Assembly (NCBI RefSeq): GCF_026013615.1
Contig: NZ_JAPDPI010000010.1
Span: forward strand, 1 to 64,000
Length of the DNA stretch: 64,000 nt
Direction of reading: 5' to 3'
From: Plebeiibacterium marinum
GTDB taxonomy: Bacteria > Bacteroidota > Bacteroidia > Bacteroidales > Marinilabiliaceae
Shown: one piece after another, positions 62,201-64,000 of the stretch
How positions within the stretch are numbered: position 1 is the stretch's first letter
Layout: every line of letters begins with the position of its first letter
The notes under the pieces: generated by a model
What the model was told of the DNA's origin: nothing
The model's input: the letters and a program-made list of their open reading frames with translations, nothing else
The model's database searches: none
Made by a program: the position numbers and the translations under genes

Positions 62201-63300
62201 AGGTCACTACTCCTTCGAGCACTATGAATCAGGAAATAAAAGTGAGCATTTCAGACTCAGGTGCTGGAATTGGAACCAACGATCTGGAAAAGATTTTTGA
62301 TCGTTTTTACCAGTCGGGCAAACAAAATTTGAAACATGGAACAGGCATAGGACTAGCCATGGCGCAACAATATGCCCTCTTACACCAGGGGAATATATCT
62401 GTAAACAGCCAATTAGGCCAAGGGAGTATATTCACCCTAACATTCCCTGCAGTACAAGAAGAAAACATATTAACAGAAACGCAGCAGCCCAAAGCGAATA
62501 CAAAAACAGAGTCCCCCATTGACAACATATCCAATCCGCAACAAAAACATTTGCTAATTATAGATGACAACCCGGATATCCTGGATTATGTTGAAATGAA
62601 CTTGCAAACCGAATTCAATATCAGTAAAGCAACAAACGGGGAAACAGGATATGAGCTTGCCCAAAAAGAAAAACCTGATATTATAGTATCTGATATAATG
62701 ATGCCTGTTATGGATGGCATTGAAATGTGCACAAAAATAAAGCACAATGAAACGCTTCAGCGGATTCCTGTGATATTGCTAACGGCAAAAAGTCTTGATG
62801 TGCAAAAAACAGAAGGGATTCAAAGCGGCGCCAACATGTACATTACCAAACCTTTTGATATCAACTATTTAAAAGCCTGTATCTACAACCTATTAAATAG
62901 TGAAGAACAGCTATACAATTATATCCGCAAAGAACTGCTCGTTGCTCCCAAAGAACCTACCGACCAGAAAAACAACCAGGATGAGCAGTTTATAAAAAGA
63001 GTAATGGAAATAATTTCAGAAAACATTAGCAACCCGGAATTATCGGTTGATATGATCAGTGCCCAAATGGGTATGAGTTCCACCCATCTTTACCGGAAAA
63101 CCAAGGCTATTACAAATCAATCCACAAAGGATATACTTAAAAACTACCGGCTACAAAAAGCTGCCCAGATGATTAAAAACAAAGAAGGAAATATAACAGA
63201 AATCATGTACCATGTTGGCTTTAACAGCCTGTCCAGCTTTTCGAAGAGTTTTAAAGCGGTGTTTGGTGTTTCGCCAAGTGAGTATGGAAAGGAAGGCTGA
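59215..63300 (+). CDS. Hybrid two-component system regulator HTCS 3 (galactan PUL)
   Basis: 1361 aa. Unusual N-terminus: about 37 mostly basic residues precede the hydrophobic export segment (TILLCIFLYSMPNLLA), so the true start may be later at a non-ATG codon; no ATG lies between. Then Reg_prop propellers (about 60-690), Y_Y_Y domain, membrane helix (about 806-828), HisKA with His865 in NISHEFRTPL, HATPase (NLLSNAFKYTPSGG), receiver with Asp1160 in IVSDIMMPVMDG and AraC HTH (about 1260-1360). By position it regulates the galactan operon in response to galacto-oligosaccharides. Confidence 0.92.
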   Translation: MFAKKSAERKRIRQYYKSANTSFIRLFFTPNVFNPKLKTILLCIFLYSMPNLLADNAGSSLYFTNLRQEEGLPSNVTNSIVQDNMGFIWIGTGNGLCRYDGYNTLIFQNDGTQHSIPTNNTSCLMLEGDTLWVGTWEGLSYINTKNFEVKRLNLGATNSIRCLYKTKDNKIWIGTSKGLLRYDKALNKFEYFDTQNSNISHATIRCFYETPDSTLWIGTYDKLNSYKAGEFASYNLKGDYKPFLKNNLILDISSYQNKNDSLLIIGTETGLSLFNIKTKKSTLYNIANTGMSNEVIKCIENVEGNIWLGTDFGMSVFNLNTKHIDNYFHNPIINHSIANNVIWNIFTDRDGVLWLLTSNGISMHHKENSLFTLHEEFYTIDNQLAGNQIRDIHVAKNGTLYLATIHGIIAKNPISGAKTNFTANAKGNYRILLDNTYAVAEDPYGRIWIGSAGGINIWDPSTHTMHSVSSNQENGLTSNYISSFAFTPNGTLWVSAWEGGIYKLSNSGKSLSKLRFIKVDDASPDRIYACGEDIYYSTQGQLHKIDHNNLTSSPVLQVNKELNNQKLKCFNVSKDGAIWIITEKGILKYIPRDQSLQPYPLNNPVINNPMSIEVIENNIWMSSRNAIIQYNIHDNSIASMPLNPNYPLKNFYAGCCAVFENKRVYFGGDNGYIEASVVSEPFQPVIPRAVISGISINNKLIDHKSLKNYLMQDIAYTPSIDLNYTNNSLSFHLSSLNYWLPEKSYFRYRLQNFDDTWYNTHDVNFITYSNLNPGEYVLEFEAINYLGIKSDQTASLQIKILPPLLLSKPFIALYIFALLALIYLIFRIYTKRQKLNNQLRLAHLEKNHSEELLNAKQQFFTNISHEFRTPLSLITPPIQQVLNSGVLQGKNLEMLKLAEKNSKRLLKLVNQILDFRKLENQTIPLFRTNTDLVLLCSEVYDSFKDMASRNEVNYLFNSNNNHFFSALDKEKIEAVLYNLLSNAFKYTPSGGVIKMEVTTPSSTMNQEIKVSISDSGAGIGTNDLEKIFDRFYQSGKQNLKHGTGIGLAMAQQYALLHQGNISVNSQLGQGSIFTLTFPAVQEENILTETQQPKANTKTESPIDNISNPQQKHLLIIDDNPDILDYVEMNLQTEFNISKATNGETGYELAQKEKPDIIVSDIMMPVMDGIEMCTKIKHNETLQRIPVILLTAKSLDVQKTEGIQSGANMYITKPFDINYLKACIYNLLNSEEQLYNYIRKELLVAPKEPTDQKNNQDEQFIKRVMEIISENISNPELSVDMISAQMGMSSTHLYRKTKAITNQSTKDILKNYRLQKAAQMIKNKEGNITEIMYHVGFNSLSSFSKSFKAVFGVSPSEYGKEG

Positions 63301-63380
63301 TACATAATTTAACCAGGATAACCAGGAAGAAGTACAATGACACTGGTATCAAGTAAGGTTTTTTGTACTTTTTGTGCAAT

Positions 63381-63443
63381 TTCTTCGCATATGCTATACA
63401 TTTCTTCGCACCGTCTTCGCATTTCTTCGCAAAACCTATGCAT
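63381..63443. repeat. Three 21-bp direct repeats with ttcttcgca core
   Basis: Units at 63381, 63402 and 63423 each begin with ttcttcgca and end with cat; a half-unit tcttcgca occurs in the middle of the second. On the minus strand they read as heptads such as CIAYAKK, CEDGAKK and CIGFAKK. More degenerate 10-11-bp steps (tatgga, tatggg, tatgaa) continue to about 63510. Confidence 0.7.
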
Positions 63444-63537
63444 ACCGTATGCATTTTAATGCTTCTGCTTTGGGTTTGCTATGGAACATCTATGGGCCTT
63501 CTATGAACCACGTTGGCCTTTTTACACAGAGGCAACA

Positions 63538-63592
63538 CAGGTTAATCGCAAGTTTTTCGCCCTAAGAGTGTGAAGAACTTGCGTATAACCTG
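63538..63592. repeat. 55-bp imperfect inverted repeat (REP-like)
   Basis: caggttaatcgcaag and tttttc pair with gaagaacttgcg plus tataacctg: a 21-bp stem with about three mismatches and a 13-nt loop. Unrelated in sequence to the palindromes at 2100 and 2214. Confidence 0.6.
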
Positions 63593-63666
63593 CGATCACC
63601 CCGTGGTGAATTGAAAACTTGTATAAAGGCAGGGTAAAAGAAGGGTAAAGGGAGGTATATCCGGAT

Positions 63667-64000
63667 TTATAACACATCGAATTCAAACTCCCCTGATTTC
63701 AAAGTATACACGACTCTTCCTTTTTCCTTTCTTAAAAACATTAAACTCTTATTTTTAAGTAATTTTTTATTAAAAAGTACTTTTTGATTATCTCCAACTG
63801 GAATATATAACCTAGCCGTTGTATTGGCTGGCACCACAAAACGATAATGACAGGTATCATTTTCATTTTTCCAACTACTCTCTATTCGTCCATACATAGA
63901 ATCATAATATCCTTTTGCATAAGTCATCTCTCCTGTAGGATCTGGCTCTGGTTGCAAAATAAAATGCTTGAATCCTGGATAATCTTCATCTCTAATAATT
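63667..64000 (-). CDS. GH78 alpha-L-rhamnosidase, C-terminal fragment cut by window edge
   Basis: The minus-strand frame stays open from 63667 to the right edge, giving about 110 residues of a larger protein. It begins IIRDEDYPGFKHFIL, contains EMTYAKGYYDSMYGRIESSW and PANTTARLYIP, and ends FEFDVL. This is the typical C-terminal beta-sandwich of bacterial alpha-L-rhamnosidases. It would release L-rhamnose from rhamnogalacturonan or from arabinogalactan caps. The frame reads past the TTG at 63957, so that is not the start; the catalytic domain lies outside the window. Confidence 0.85.
   Translation of the reverse strand, partial: IIRDEDYPGFKHFILQPEPDPTGEMTYAKGYYDSMYGRIESSWKNENDTCHYRFVVPANTTARLYIPVGDNQKVLFNKKLLKNKSLMFLRKEKGRVVYTLKSGEFEFDVL

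Larger units (their letters stand above)
63301..63666. other. Intergenic region with 21-bp repeats and a long hairpin
   Basis: 366 bp without a credible gene. It contains a weak terminator for HTCS 3 (aagtacaa 63330-63337 with ttgtactt 63363-63370), the 21-bp repeat 63381-63443 and the hairpin 63538-63592. Confidence 0.6.

Noticed and set aside
63251-63454. 67-codon minus-strand ORF with repeated AKKC
   Set aside because: Overlaps the end of HTCS 3 and consists mostly of the 21-bp DNA repeat; the AKK repeats mirror the DNA period and there is no export or domain feature.

Overview
The window is a Bacteroidota chromosome segment, AT-rich, with three SusC/SusD pairs, three hybrid two-component system (HTCS) regulators, many Bacteroidota-type lipoprotein signals, TAnnTTTG-type -7 promoter elements and one type IX secretion (T9SS) C-terminal sorting domain. 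SusCD plus HTCS plus T9SS suggests a marine or gut member of the Marinilabiliales/Bacteroidales; genus cannot be fixed from this sequence. No rRNA, tRNA, CRISPR, phage or transposase gene was seen.

Almost all genes belong to three adjacent polysaccharide utilization loci (PULs) for the neutral side chains of pectin and arabinogalactan proteins (AGP). PUL 1 (151-20124): SusC, SusD, GH2 beta-galactosidase, GH105, two BNR_4 beta-propeller proteins and a double GH43 on the minus strand, with a divergent HTCS. GH105 plus GH145-like propellers plus GH43 recalls known Bacteroides AGP loci, so the likely target is rhamnose-glucuronate-capped type II arabinogalactan. PUL 2 (20229-45789): arabinan. The minus arm holds GH127, HTCS, GH43 (endo-arabinanase-like), GH51 and GH43_26-like exo-arabinosidase; the plus arm holds a small GH43, an unusual surface glycan-binding lipoprotein, SusC, SusD, a second surface GH43, an aldose 1-epimerase and a large T9SS-exported GH51. 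PUL 3 (47474-63300): pectic galactan. GH53, GH2, SusC, SusD, SusE/F-like binding protein and a second GH53 lie on the minus strand, with a divergent HTCS. A DUF4861 gene sits between PULs 2 and 3, and the C-terminus of a GH78 alpha-L-rhamnosidase is cut by the right edge.

Inferred workflow: surface lipoprotein endo-enzymes (GH53, GH43) cut the chains, binding lipoproteins and SusD capture oligosaccharides, SusC imports them, and exo-enzymes (GH2, GH51, GH43_26, GH127, GH105) finish them. Periplasmic oligosaccharides are sensed by the propeller domain of the matching HTCS, whose AraC domain activates that PUL.

Non-coding DNA carries several unexplained structures: a 141-bp long palindrome at the left end, 64-bp REP-like palindromes (two full, one half copy), a 289-bp array of degenerate 21-bp units between PULs 2 and 3, a second short 21-bp array near the right end, and hairpins that in each PUL separate the SusC/D block from the downstream enzyme genes.
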